A stretch of DNA of 64,000 nucleotides, taken from positions 45,979-109,978 of the forward strand of contig NZ_CAKZGO010000013.1 of NCBI RefSeq assembly GCF_936916975.1, in the 5' to 3' direction. Position 1 is the first letter of the stretch. Each line of letters starts with the position of its first letter. Below the pieces are notes generated by a model, which was given only the letters and a program-made list of their open reading frames with translations, was not told the origin of the DNA and searched no databases. Shown here piece after piece: positions 28,129-36,220 of this stretch. Made by a program: the position numbers and the translations under genes. Source of the stretch: an uncultured Dongia sp. Lineage in GTDB: Bacteria > Pseudomonadota > Alphaproteobacteria > Dongiales > Dongiaceae.

Positions 28129-29019
28129 ATGCTGGATCGCCGCACATTGCTGTTGTCGGCACTGGGTGCGGCATTGCCGCTGCGTGCTGCCCTGGCCGCC
28201 CAACAGCGCATCGTCTGCGCCGGTGGCGCCATGACGGAATGCGTCTTTGCGCTTGGTGCCGGGAACGACGTGGTCGCGGTCGATACCACCAGCCTTTATC
28301 CGCGCGCGGCGCTCAGCCTGCCGAAGATCGGTTATCTTCGGCAGCTGGCGGTCGAGGGCGTGCTGTCGCTTTCGCCCGATATCGTGTTGGCTGACCGCGA
28401 TGCAGGCCCGCCCAATGTGCTGACGCAGTTGAAGGCGACGGGCAGCATCCTCCATCAGTACCAAGGTCCGCTTTCCGCAGAGGCCGTGCCGGACAAGGTC
28501 CGCTTTGTCGGCCAAGTGCTGGACCGTGCCGCAAGGGCTGAGGAGGTGGCAAGCGCCATCAGCGCCGATCTCGCCACGCTGGCCCAGGCGGTGGCGCGGG
28601 TGGAAAAACGCCCCCGGGTGCTGTTCATCCTCGGCACGGTCAAGGGTCGCATGGCAGGGCGCGGCACCATCGCCGATCTCGTCATCAAACTTGCCGGTGG
28701 CGAGAATGTGGCCGGCGATTTCGACAGTTACCGCGCCGTTTCAGTTGAGGGGATCATCGGCCCGCAGCCGGATTTCGTCCTCACCATGTTCCAGAGTGAC
28801 CACGCGCCTGTGGCCGGCGAAGACCCGGCACAGAAAGCGGCCAGGGAATTGGGACTGGATATCCTGCCGAAAAACAAGCGCCCACAGGTGATCCCGGTCG
28901 ATGGACCTTATCTCCTCGCCCTGGGACCGCGTTCGGCCCATGCCTGCTACGATCTGGCGGCACAACTGCACCCGACGCAGGACTGGCCAGGCTTGCCGGC
29001 GCGATCCTGGGTCGGCTGA
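28129..29019 (+). CDS. hmuT: Haem ABC transporter periplasmic binding protein
   Basis: A 296-residue TroA/FepB-type binding protein. The N-terminus LDRRTLLLSALGAALPLRAALA is an export signal with RR. The mature start QQRIVCAGGAMTECVFALGA and the SLYPRAALSLPKIGYLRQLAVEGVLSLSPDIVLA block are typical of HmuT, which binds haem through a Tyr in this region. It lies between hmuS and the permease hmuU. The outer-membrane haem receptor and TonB/ExbBD are not in the window. Confidence 0.92.
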   Translation: MLDRRTLLLSALGAALPLRAALAAQQRIVCAGGAMTECVFALGAGNDVVAVDTTSLYPRAALSLPKIGYLRQLAVEGVLSLSPDIVLADRDAGPPNVLTQLKATGSILHQYQGPLSAEAVPDKVRFVGQVLDRAARAEEVASAISADLATLAQAVARVEKRPRVLFILGTVKGRMAGRGTIADLVIKLAGGENVAGDFDSYRAVSVEGIIGPQPDFVLTMFQSDHAPVAGEDPAQKAARELGLDILPKNKRPQVIPVDGPYLLALGPRSAHACYDLAAQLHPTQDWPGLPARSWVG

Positions 29020-29036
29020 GCGCGCCAAGTCCACGA

Positions 29037-30116
29037 ATGACAGTCGTTGACATGGAGGGGATGCCCGCGTTGGAAACGGCGCGCACCCGCCGCCGCTGGC
29101 ATATCGTCATGGCTCTCGGCATTCTCGCATCCCTCGCCACGCTGCTCGCGGTCGGGGTCGGGCCGCTGGATGTGATTCCACTCGATATCCTCGGCTGGGC
29201 ACTGCATCTGCCGCTGGGCGAACCGCTCAGCGACTTGCAGCAGAGCGTCATCTTCGACATTCGCCTGCCGCGCGTCGTGATGGCATTGCTCGCGGGCATC
29301 GGCCTTGCCGTCAGCGGCTGCCTGACGCAGAGCCTGTTTCGCAATCCCCTGGCGGATCCGGGTCTTATCGGTGTCAGCAGTGGGGCAGCGCTGGCCGCCG
29401 CCGTTACCATCGTGCTCGCGGAACATCTGCCGATCTGGTTTTTCCATCTGGGTCCCTTCGCTTTGCCGATGGCAGCCGCTATTGGCGCGTTGCTGGCGAC
29501 ATTTGCCATCCTGCGCCTCGCCGATCTCGCCGGTGGGGAAGCCACCATCGTGCTGCTGCTGGCCGGGATCGGCATCGGCATCCTGGCGGAAGTCGGCATC
29601 GGCTTTCTGATCTTCATCAGCAATGAGCAGGAACTGCGCGACCTTACCTTCTGGCGCATGGGCAGCCTTGCAGGAAACGGCTGGGCGCAAACGGCCATCG
29701 TTTCCATCCCGGTCTTCATCATTGCCATCTTCGCCTGGCGGATCGCGCCCGCCCTTAACGCGCTATCGTTGGGCGACGACGTCGCCGGACATCTCGGCAT
29801 TCCCGTGGCCAGCCTGCAGCGGGGGATCGTGATCGCCGTTGCAGCTGCGATCGGCGCTATAGTCGCGTTTTCCGGCATGATCGGGTTTCTCGGCTTGGTG
29901 GCGCCGCATCTTGCGCGCCTGCTGGTGGGTCAGGATCATCGCTGGCTGGTGCCGGCCAGCGCCCTCATCGGCTGCGTCATCATGGCGTTCGGCGATCTGG
30001 TGACGCGCATCGCCGTCGCACCGGCGGAACTGCCGATCGGATTGGTGACGGGCGCGCTAGGTGGCCCAGTCTTCCTCTTCCTGCTCGTGCGTCAGATGCG
30101 GCACGGTACCACGTGA
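29037..30116 (+). CDS. hmuU: Haem ABC transporter permease
   Basis: A 359-residue FecCD/BtuC-type permease with about ten TM segments. The family motif DIRLPRVVMALLAGIGLAVSGCLTQSLFRNPLADPGLIGVSSGAAL is fully present, and FSGMIGFLGLVAPHLARLLVGQDHR lies near the ATPase contact. Its TGA overlaps the GTG start of hmuV. With HmuT and HmuV it imports haem across the inner membrane. Confidence 0.95.
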   Translation: MTVVDMEGMPALETARTRRRWHIVMALGILASLATLLAVGVGPLDVIPLDILGWALHLPLGEPLSDLQQSVIFDIRLPRVVMALLAGIGLAVSGCLTQSLFRNPLADPGLIGVSSGAALAAAVTIVLAEHLPIWFFHLGPFALPMAAAIGALLATFAILRLADLAGGEATIVLLLAGIGIGILAEVGIGFLIFISNEQELRDLTFWRMGSLAGNGWAQTAIVSIPVFIIAIFAWRIAPALNALSLGDDVAGHLGIPVASLQRGIVIAVAAAIGAIVAFSGMIGFLGLVAPHLARLLVGQDHRWLVPASALIGCVIMAFGDLVTRIAVAPAELPIGLVTGALGGPVFLFLLVRQMRHGTT

Positions 30117-30889
30117 TCAGTGCCGCGGGCATCGCCACCACGCGCGGCAATCTGCGCAACATCTCGTTGCTGGCGGAGCCCGGCAAGGTGCTGGCGTTGA
30201 TGGGGCCCAATGGATCGGGCAAATCGACGCTGCTCCATGTCCTCGCCGGCGATCTCGCACCCATTGCAGGCGAGGTTCAATTGCTGTCACGCCCGCTCAG
30301 CGCCTGGAACCGGACGGCGCTGGCGATGCAGCGCGCCGTTCTGCCGCAAGCGTCGCAGGTGGCGTTTCCGGTACGCGTGTGCGATCTGGTTGGCATCGGC
30401 CGGCTGCCCTATCGCGGTCGAGCTAGAGGCGCCGATCGCAGGGCGGTGGCGGAATCCCTCGCAGCGGTCGGTCTCGCGCCGCTGGCTGATGCGCTCTATC
30501 ATCGGCTGTCTGGCGGCGAAAAACAGCGCGTGCAGCTGGCCCGCGTGCTGGCCCAGATCTGGCAGCCACAAGAGGACACCGCACCCCGGTTGCTGCTGCT
30601 CGACGAACCGACCAACAATCTGGATCCGGCGCAGCGCCTGGCTGTGATGGAATGCGTGCAATCCCTGGCCCGGCGTGGGCTCGCCATCGTCGCCGTGCTC
30701 CACGATCTCAGTGAAGCCCTGCGGTTTGCCGACGATGGGCTCATGTTGCGGGACGGCCGGGTGCTGGCGCAGGGGCCGATCCACGATGTCCTGACACCCG
30801 ATCTGATCGCCGCGGCCTTCGATGTTACCGCAGCCATCGTCGTCGGCAATGGCCACCCGGCCGTGGTGACAATGATCTCAGGACAATGA
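30113..30889 (+). CDS. hmuV: Haem ABC transporter ATP-binding protein
   Basis: A 258-residue ABC ATPase with a GTG start overlapping hmuU (GTGA). Walker A is GPNGSGKST, the signature is LSGGEKQRVQLARVLA, Walker B is LLLLDEPTNNLD and the H-loop is VAVLHDLSEAL. The short insert WQPQEDTAPR before Walker B is characteristic of HmuV. It closes the haem operon. No clear terminator follows; the next gene starts 139 bases later. Confidence 0.95.
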   Translation: MISAAGIATTRGNLRNISLLAEPGKVLALMGPNGSGKSTLLHVLAGDLAPIAGEVQLLSRPLSAWNRTALAMQRAVLPQASQVAFPVRVCDLVGIGRLPYRGRARGADRRAVAESLAAVGLAPLADALYHRLSGGEKQRVQLARVLAQIWQPQEDTAPRLLLLDEPTNNLDPAQRLAVMECVQSLARRGLAIVAVLHDLSEALRFADDGLMLRDGRVLAQGPIHDVLTPDLIAAAFDVTAAIVVGNGHPAVVTMISGQ

Positions 30890-31028
30890 TCTCTGGCAGG
30901 GCGCCCTACGTATCTTAATAAAACTGGCGCAAAAGCGGGCGAAACATCCTGGATATTGCCACGTAGGCACCTATATCGATTCTCACCATCAAAATACCAA
31001 TCGCAAACACAGGCAGGGAGACGCGAAC

Positions 31029-31886
31029 ATGAACCAGCGCGTAATCGATCTTTTCGACCGATACACCCATGGCGATATGGATCGCCGCAAGTTCCTGGAA
31101 AAATTAACGATTCTGGTCGGCAGCTCGGCTGCTGCGCTGGCATTGCTGCCCGCCCTGGAAAACAACTACGCCAAGGCGGAACTGCTGCCGGAGGGTGACC
31201 CGCGGATCACCACCGAGACGATCGCCGTCCCTTCGGGTGGCAAGGATTACAGCATTTACCTGGCCAAGCCGACCACGGGCGACAAATGGCCGGCGGTGAT
31301 GGTTATCCATGAAAATCGCGGGCTCAATCCGCATATCAAGGACGTGACCCGTCGGATCGCGGCCGAAGGCTTTCTGGCGGCCGGCGTCGACTTCCTGAGC
31401 CCGCTGGGCGGGACACCGACGGATGAGGACAAGGCGCGGGAGTTGATCGGCACGCTGGATGCCGAGGCGACCGCGGCTGCCGGGCGCGACATCATTGCGG
31501 CCCTGCGGGCGCGGCCCGACAGCAACGGCAAGGTCGGCACGATCGGCTTCTGCTGGGGCGGCGGGTTGGTCAACCGGTTGGCGGCGAGCGACCCCACCCT
31601 TGACGCGGCCGTTGCCTATTACGGCATGCAGCCGGCGGCAACCGAGGTCGCCAAGATCAAGGCGCCCCTGTTGCTGCACTATGCCGGCATCGATGAGCGG
31701 ATCAATGCGGGCATCGCTGCCTATGAGGCGGCGTTGAAGGCCGAGGGCAAGCGTTACGAGATCTTCACCTATGAGGGCGTCAATCACGCTTTCAACAACG
31801 ACACCAATACTGCCCGCTATGACAAGGCAGCGGCGGAGCTATCCTGGTCGCGTTCGGTCAAATTCCTGCATGAAACTCTGGGTTGA
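31029..31886 (+). CDS. Dienelactone hydrolase family protein with Tat-like N-terminus
   Basis: A 285-residue alpha/beta hydrolase. The DLH catalytic triad is visible: Cys175 in GFCWGGG, Asp222 in AGIDERI and His253 in GVNHAFNN. The N-terminus holds MDRRKFLEKLTILVGSSAAALALL, a twin-arginine-like motif and hydrophobic stretch preceded by 17 extra residues, so it is probably exported. Many exported DLH-like proteins have no known substrate, and classical dienelactone activity is not implied. It is preceded by AGGGAG. It has no obvious partner in the neighbouring genes. Confidence 0.87.
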   Translation: MNQRVIDLFDRYTHGDMDRRKFLEKLTILVGSSAAALALLPALENNYAKAELLPEGDPRITTETIAVPSGGKDYSIYLAKPTTGDKWPAVMVIHENRGLNPHIKDVTRRIAAEGFLAAGVDFLSPLGGTPTDEDKARELIGTLDAEATAAAGRDIIAALRARPDSNGKVGTIGFCWGGGLVNRLAASDPTLDAAVAYYGMQPAATEVAKIKAPLLLHYAGIDERINAGIAAYEAALKAEGKRYEIFTYEGVNHAFNNDTNTARYDKAAAELSWSRSVKFLHETLG

Positions 31887-32023
31887 GAATCGCGATACCT
31901 AGATAGCCATCACGCGCGCCGCGGTGCGGCGCGCCCTTATCCCTTCGTTAATCTTCGCGGGTCTAAGTAGGATCTTCGACGGAGGCCGCCCGATGGCAGC
32001 TGCCTCCTGCCGGGGTAGAAAAG

Positions 32024-32797
32024 ATGCGAAGAACGGTGTTGGCGTTGATCTGCACCGCCATAACGGTGGCGGGCTTGGCCGGGTTCAGCCACATCGGTGT
32101 GGCGGACGACCGGCCGCTTGTTCTCGCCTGCAATGATTTCCCGCCCTTGAAGATCGAACATCCTGGCACCGATGGCTTGCGCGGCACCGATGTCGAGGCG
32201 ATCCTTGAAATCGCCCAGCGTTCGGGCCTCCACCTGGCGCCACGTTTCATGCCCTGGAAGCGCGGCTATGCCGAAGCGTCCGAGGGGACTATCGACGGGC
32301 TATGCAGCTGCTCCTACCGCGCCGACCGCGCAGCACTGTTTCATTTCTCCGACGCGATCGGCGAGACATCCGTCGGCATTTTTCATCCGCCCGGAGAGAC
32401 GCCGGAACCCATCAAGAGCCTGAACGACCTGGCCAGTGGCGATATCGGTATCGTTGGTGTCGTCAAAGGCTACAATCTGGAATCAGAATTGGACGACGCC
32501 AAGATTCCCCATCTTGCGGTCAGCGGCGACCGGCAGGCTTATGACATGCTGGTCAATCACCGCTTTGATCATCTCTATTCCTTTCGTGCGCCGATCGATT
32601 TCATCGCCCGACAGGGCGCGGGCAATGAAATCGCGTATACCGAGCTGCGCAGCTCGCCGTACTTCATTTGTCTGAGCAAGAAGGTGACGGGTACTGCTGA
32701 CATGATGGTGCGTATCAACGACGCCATTGCGGCGATGCGTAAAGATGGGGCGTTTCACGCGATCCAGCGGCGTTATGGACAAGCGCCGATCAACTGA
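32024..32797 (+). CDS. Periplasmic solute-binding protein, amino-acid ABC type (SBP_bac_3)
   Basis: A 257-residue protein with a signal peptide (RRTVLALICTAITVAGLAGFSHIGVA). The mature part begins RPLVLACNDFPPLKIEHPG and includes GTDVEAILEIAQRSGLHLAPRFMPWKRGYAEASEG, features of the polar amino-acid binding fold. No permease or ATPase accompanies it, so it may work with distant partners or as a sensor-like receptor. It resembles the orphan transporter substrate-binding domain proteins common in Proteobacteria. The ligand is unknown. Confidence 0.78.
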   Translation: MRRTVLALICTAITVAGLAGFSHIGVADDRPLVLACNDFPPLKIEHPGTDGLRGTDVEAILEIAQRSGLHLAPRFMPWKRGYAEASEGTIDGLCSCSYRADRAALFHFSDAIGETSVGIFHPPGETPEPIKSLNDLASGDIGIVGVVKGYNLESELDDAKIPHLAVSGDRQAYDMLVNHRFDHLYSFRAPIDFIARQGAGNEIAYTELRSSPYFICLSKKVTGTADMMVRINDAIAAMRKDGAFHAIQRRYGQAPIN

Positions 32798-32848
32798 TAT
32801 TGATGTAGCCGGAACATCACCACGCAACCCTCCATTCCGGCGGAAGAC

Positions 32849-33769
32849 ATGACACCCAAAACAGATATCAGCACCGTCGCTGTGGTGGGCTGCGGCCTGA
32901 TCGGCGCCAGTTGGGCGGCTCTCGCCGGCAGCTACGGCCTGACGGTGCGGGTCTACGACCCGGCCGGCGACCGCCGCGCGGAATTAGGCCCAACGGTGGC
33001 AAGGCTGCGTGCCCAATTGCTGAAGCTGCGCCCAGACCACGGTGGAGAGGTCATGGCCTTCGATAGTCTGGCGGACGCACTTCGCAGCGCCGACATCGTT
33101 CTGGAATCGGCGCCGGAGCGCCTTGACCTCAAGATCAAGCTGCTGGCAGAGATCGATCGTCTAAGTACGCGTGACGCCATCATTGCCACCAGCACATCGT
33201 CTTTGCTGTTGAGCGAGATGACTGCCGAGTGCGTTCACAAGACGCGCTGCATCGTGGCGCATCCGTTCAACCCGCCGCATCTCATGCCACTTGTCGAGCT
33301 GTTCGGCACGGACCCTGCCGTGATCGAGCGGGCCGAAATCTTCTTCCGGTCGCTCGGCAAGCACACGATCCGCCTCAAGCGTGAGGTGCCGGGGCATATC
33401 GCCAATCGTCTGGGCGCTGCTCTGTGGCAGGAAGCCGTGCATCTGCTGGCTGAAGGTGTGGCAGATGTCACCGATATCGACGCGGCACTCATCCATGGCC
33501 CTGCCATGCGCTGGGCGGTGCAGGGGACGCATCTCACCTATCATCTGGGTGGCGGGCAGGGTGGTATCCGGCATTATCTCGACCATCTTGGCCCCAGCCA
33601 GGAAATGCGCTGGGAAACATTGGGCCGCATGCGCCTGACACCGGAGATCAAGCAGGCGTTGGTTGCTGGCGTCGAGGCTGAGGCTGCCGGCAGGTCGATT
33701 GCCGACCTCGAAGCCGAGCGCGACCGTTTCCTGATTGATCTCTTGAAGCTGCGCGGCCACACTGGCTGA
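32849..33769 (+). CDS. 3-hydroxyacyl-CoA dehydrogenase family protein
   Basis: A 306-residue NAD-dependent dehydrogenase. The Rossmann motif is VAVVGCGLIGASWA (residues 10-23), and the catalytic-His segment is IVAHPFNPPHLMPLVEL, followed by a C-terminal dimerisation domain (GHIANRLGAALWQEAVHLLAEG). Length and the HPFNPP motif also fit L-carnitine or lambda-crystallin/L-gulonate-type dehydrogenases, so the substrate is open. It lies 48 bases before nitrile hydratase in the same direction and may be co-transcribed. Confidence 0.85.
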   Translation: MTPKTDISTVAVVGCGLIGASWAALAGSYGLTVRVYDPAGDRRAELGPTVARLRAQLLKLRPDHGGEVMAFDSLADALRSADIVLESAPERLDLKIKLLAEIDRLSTRDAIIATSTSSLLLSEMTAECVHKTRCIVAHPFNPPHLMPLVELFGTDPAVIERAEIFFRSLGKHTIRLKREVPGHIANRLGAALWQEAVHLLAEGVADVTDIDAALIHGPAMRWAVQGTHLTYHLGGGQGGIRHYLDHLGPSQEMRWETLGRMRLTPEIKQALVAGVEAEAAGRSIADLEAERDRFLIDLLKLRGHTG

Positions 33770-33817
33770 CTTTTCCAATCCCAGCTTTCCCGATTCCTGT
33801 CAGGCGCGTTTCACATC

Positions 33818-34462
33818 ATGACCAGCCACGATTCCAAGAAGATCGTCGAGATTCACGAACATCTGCACAGCGATCTGCCGAGCGATCCCGCCTTGCGCGT
33901 GAAGGCGCTGGAAAGCCTGCTGGTTGAGCAAGGCATGATCGACAGCGCCGCCATCGACGCCTGGATCGATCTATACGCCGAAGAGATCGGGCCCAAGCGT
34001 GGCGCCCATGTCGTCGCCAAGGCCTGGATAGATCCCTCGTTCAGGGCGCGGTTGCTGGCCGATGGGACGGCGGCGATCAGCGAGCTCGGCTATCAGGGTC
34101 ATGCGACCGGCCATGTGATCGCCGTTGAGAACACGCCGGCCGTTCATAACCTCGTCGTCTGCACCTTGTGCTCCTGCTATCCGTTCACTCTGCTTGGCAT
34201 TTCGCCGGGCTGGTACCGGCTGCAGGAATATCGCTCGCGGGCAGTGCGCGATCCGCGCGGTGTGTTGCAGGAATTCGGTGTCATGATCGGCGATGATGTC
34301 GAGATCCGTGTTTGGGATAGCACGGCGGAACTCCGTTACCTCGTGCTGCCGCTGCGGCCCGAGGGCAGCGACGGGCTGGGTGAAGAGGCGTTGGCGCAGC
34401 TGGTGACGCGAAATTCGATGATCGGCACCGATGTGCTGCAGCCGATCGCGCGCGGGAGATAG
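33818..34462 (+). CDS. nthA: Nitrile hydratase alpha subunit, cobalt type
   Basis: A 214-residue subunit that hydrates nitriles to amides together with NthB. The metal-binding motif is V-C115-T-L-C118-S-C120. Thr between the first two Cys is diagnostic of Co(III) enzymes, as iron enzymes carry Ser there. Two of the Cys should be oxidised to sulfinic and sulfenic acid in the active form. [25 protein letters not shown] follows as in the family. nthB starts two bases after the stop. No amidase or cobalt transporter is in the window. Thiocyanate hydrolase gamma subunits are related, but the subunit set here is that of nitrile hydratase. Confidence 0.94.
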   Translation: MTSHDSKKIVEIHEHLHSDLPSDPALRVKALESLLVEQGMIDSAAIDAWIDLYAEEIGPKRGAHVVAKAWIDPSFRARLLADGTAAISELGYQGHATGHVIAVENTPAVHNLVVCTLCSCYPFTLLGISPGWYRLQEYRSRAVRDPRGVLQEFGVMIGDDVEIRVWDSTAELRYLVLPLRPEGSDGLGEEALAQLVTRNSMIGTDVLQPIARGR

Positions 34463-34464
34463 CG

Positions 34465-35121
34465 ATGACGCGCATTCATGACGTTGGTGGCAAGCGGACT
34501 ACCAAGCCCATTGACGTCGCTGAAGATGAGACACCCTTCAAGGCCGATTGGGAAGGCCGCGCCTGGGGCATCAACGAGGCGCTGGAGGGTCATCCCGGCT
34601 GGACGCTCGATTGGTGGCGCTATGTGCGCGAACTCATTCCGGCGGAAGACTATCTGACACGGCCTTACTTCGACCAGTGGATGCAGGTCTATGCCGCCAT
34701 GATGGTCGATTCGGATGTGGCGAGTGTCGCGGAGATTGCCAGTGGTAAGGCGCAGCGGCCGAAGCCCAATTTCGGCCAGCCGATGGGGGCCGGTGATGTC
34801 GCGCGCATATCGCGCATCGCCCGGGATTTCAGGCGGCCGGCGACGCAACCACCAATCTTTGCTGTCGGCGATGCGGTGCACACGAAGACTATTGGCGGCA
34901 ATGCGCATACGCGGCTGCCCGGTTATGCGATGGACAAGACCGGCACCGTGCATGCGCTGCGCGGCAATCATCTGCTGCCCGATGCCGGCGCCCGCGGCGA
35001 GGAAGTGGCGGAGCCGCTCTACACCATCGCGTTCAAAGCGGCCGATCTGTGGCCGGAAGCAAAGGGCCGCCGCGACACCGTGTTCGTCGATCTGTGGGAG
35101 AGCTATTTTGAGCGGCGCTGA
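34465..35121 (+). CDS. nthB: Nitrile hydratase beta subunit
   Basis: A 218-residue subunit starting TRIHDVGGKRTTKPI, the standard beta-subunit opening. WEGRAWGINEALEGHPGWTLDWWRYVRELIP is conserved. The C-terminal SH3-like half has FAVGDAVHTKTIGGNAHTRLPGYAMDKTGTV and ends LWESYFERR. Its two conserved Arg help hold the oxidised Cys of NthA. It overlaps the accessory gene by 14 bases. Confidence 0.93.
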   Translation: MTRIHDVGGKRTTKPIDVAEDETPFKADWEGRAWGINEALEGHPGWTLDWWRYVRELIPAEDYLTRPYFDQWMQVYAAMMVDSDVASVAEIASGKAQRPKPNFGQPMGAGDVARISRIARDFRRPATQPPIFAVGDAVHTKTIGGNAHTRLPGYAMDKTGTVHALRGNHLLPDAGARGEEVAEPLYTIAFKAADLWPEAKGRRDTVFVDLWESYFERR

Positions 35122-35485
35122 CCTCCTCGCCCATCTCGGCGAACCGGGCCCCTTGCTGTCCCAGGACGCCAAGCCGATCTTCGCCGAGCCGTGGCAGGCA
35201 GAGATCGTGGCTTTGGCCGCTGCCATGGTCGCGCAAGGTCGCTTCACGGCAATGCGCTGGTCGGATGCGCTGGGGGCGGAGATCCGTGCAGCGCTGGCAG
35301 CCGGCGCGCCCGATACGGCGGCGACCTATTATCAATCCGTGCTGGCGGCGGTTGAGGCTTTGGTCAAGGAAACGTCACTCATGACCGCCGAGCAATTGGC
35401 GGCGCGCAAGGCGCAATGGATCCGCGCTTATGAACACACGCCGCACGGCGCACCGGTGGAACTCGCGGCGGGCGACCACCACTAG
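35108..35485 (+). CDS. Nitrile hydratase accessory (activator) protein, P14K-like
   Basis: A 125-residue protein similar to the N-terminal half of the beta subunit (FAEPWQAEIVALAAAMVAQGRFTAMRWSDALGAEI). In cobalt nitrile hydratases such a small third gene product delivers cobalt by swapping subunits with apo-enzyme. The start is TTG 35108, with GGGAG seven bases before it and a 14-base overlap with nthB. Its stop lies in a CTAG shared with the convergent YaiI gene. The open frame extends far upstream but that part is antisense-like filler of nthB. Confidence 0.87.
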   Translation: MSGADLLAHLGEPGPLLSQDAKPIFAEPWQAEIVALAAAMVAQGRFTAMRWSDALGAEIRAALAAGAPDTAATYYQSVLAAVEALVKETSLMTAEQLAARKAQWIRAYEHTPHGAPVELAAGDHH

Positions 35486-35931
35486 ATCTTCTTCGCCTTC
35501 TGAATGGCGAGTTCCAGCGCATTCAAGAAACGCGAGCGGTCCTGCTGGTTGAAGCTGGGGCCGGTGCCGCGGATTTCCCCCATGTCACGCAGCTGGCTGC
35601 TGAGTTCGCGCATGGCCAGCGCGGTCCCGATGCTGTTTGCTGTGAAGGGCTTGCCGGTGGGGCCGATCACTTGGGCGCCGGCCTTGAGGCAGCGATCGGC
35701 CAGTTGAATGTCGGTGGTGATGACGATGTCGCCCGTCTTGGCGCGCTCGACGATCCAGTCATCGGCGGCATCGAACTTGTCGCTCACCAGCACGTTGCGG
35801 ATGAGCGGGTTGTGGCTGGAGCGGAAGCCGCTATTGCTGACCAGATGCATGACGATCTCATGGCGCAGCGCCACGCGTTCGATCTCGGCTTTGACCGGGC
35901 AGGCATCGGCATCGACATAGATTTCGGTCAC
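35482..35931 (-). CDS. YaiI/YqxD family protein (UPF0178, DUF188)
   Basis: A 149-residue cytosolic protein with the family opening EIYVDADACPVKAEIERVA. DDWIVERAKTGDIVITTDIQLADRCLKAGA and GPTGKPFTANSIGTALAMRE are typical conserved blocks. The fold is a PIN-like nuclease relative with conserved acidic residues; its function is not settled. The gene converges on the nitrile hydratase accessory gene, with stop codons overlapping by four bases. Confidence 0.93.
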   Translation of the reverse strand: MTEIYVDADACPVKAEIERVALRHEIVMHLVSNSGFRSSHNPLIRNVLVSDKFDAADDWIVERAKTGDIVITTDIQLADRCLKAGAQVIGPTGKPFTANSIGTALAMRELSSQLRDMGEIRGTGPSFNQQDRSRFLNALELAIQKAKKI

Positions 35932-36076
35932 GGTGTCGGATTTCCTAATTCTGGCGTCTAAACGCGGCCACTTTGACCAGAATCCGTCGTTGGCTACAAG
36001 AAATAGGATGGAATCCCGTGGTTTTGGCCATGCGGGGTTACGCCGCAGGAAGATAATTGGCGCTTTGCCGCTCTTT

Positions 36077-36102
36077 GGGGTATTTAGCCGGCTGAATACC
36101 CC
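36077..36102. promoter_or_regulatory. 26-base near-perfect palindrome in the helicase leader
   Basis: GGGGTATTTAGCC and GGCTGAATACCCC form 13-base arms with one mismatch and no loop. It lies 118 bases before the helicase start codon. The odd symmetry without a loop suits a protein-binding site better than an RNA hairpin. Confidence 0.55.
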
Positions 36103-36181
36103 CAGGCGCGCCGCCGACGGGCCATAAATCCAGTAAATCGATCCAGAGGCCGATAGGGGCCAGGATCGTCGGATGGGCCGG

Positions 36182-36206
36182 AAAAAGGTGCCCCTTCACC
36201 TTTTTT
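36182..36206 (+). terminator. Terminator-like hairpin just before the helicase start codon
   Basis: AAAAAGGTG pairs with CACCTTTTT over CCCCTT and is followed by more T: a 9-base stem with a T-tract. It ends 15 bases before ATG 36221. No gene ends nearby on this strand (the YaiI gene is on the other strand and starts here), so it is a candidate transcription attenuator or a translation-blocking hairpin in the helicase leader. Confidence 0.6.
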
Positions 36207-36220
36207 CAGATCGGACAGTC

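Noticed and set aside
30907..30966. CCTACGT/ACGTAGG inverted repeat between hmuV and the dienelactone hydrolase gene
   Set aside because: The arms are short and far apart (about 46 bases) and could occur by chance; no evident terminator role.
36173..36220. Upstream start for the helicase adding 16 residues
   Set aside because: It has a possible AGGA site, but the added residues are unlike the family, the standard opening begins at 36221, and the extension would translate the terminator-like hairpin.
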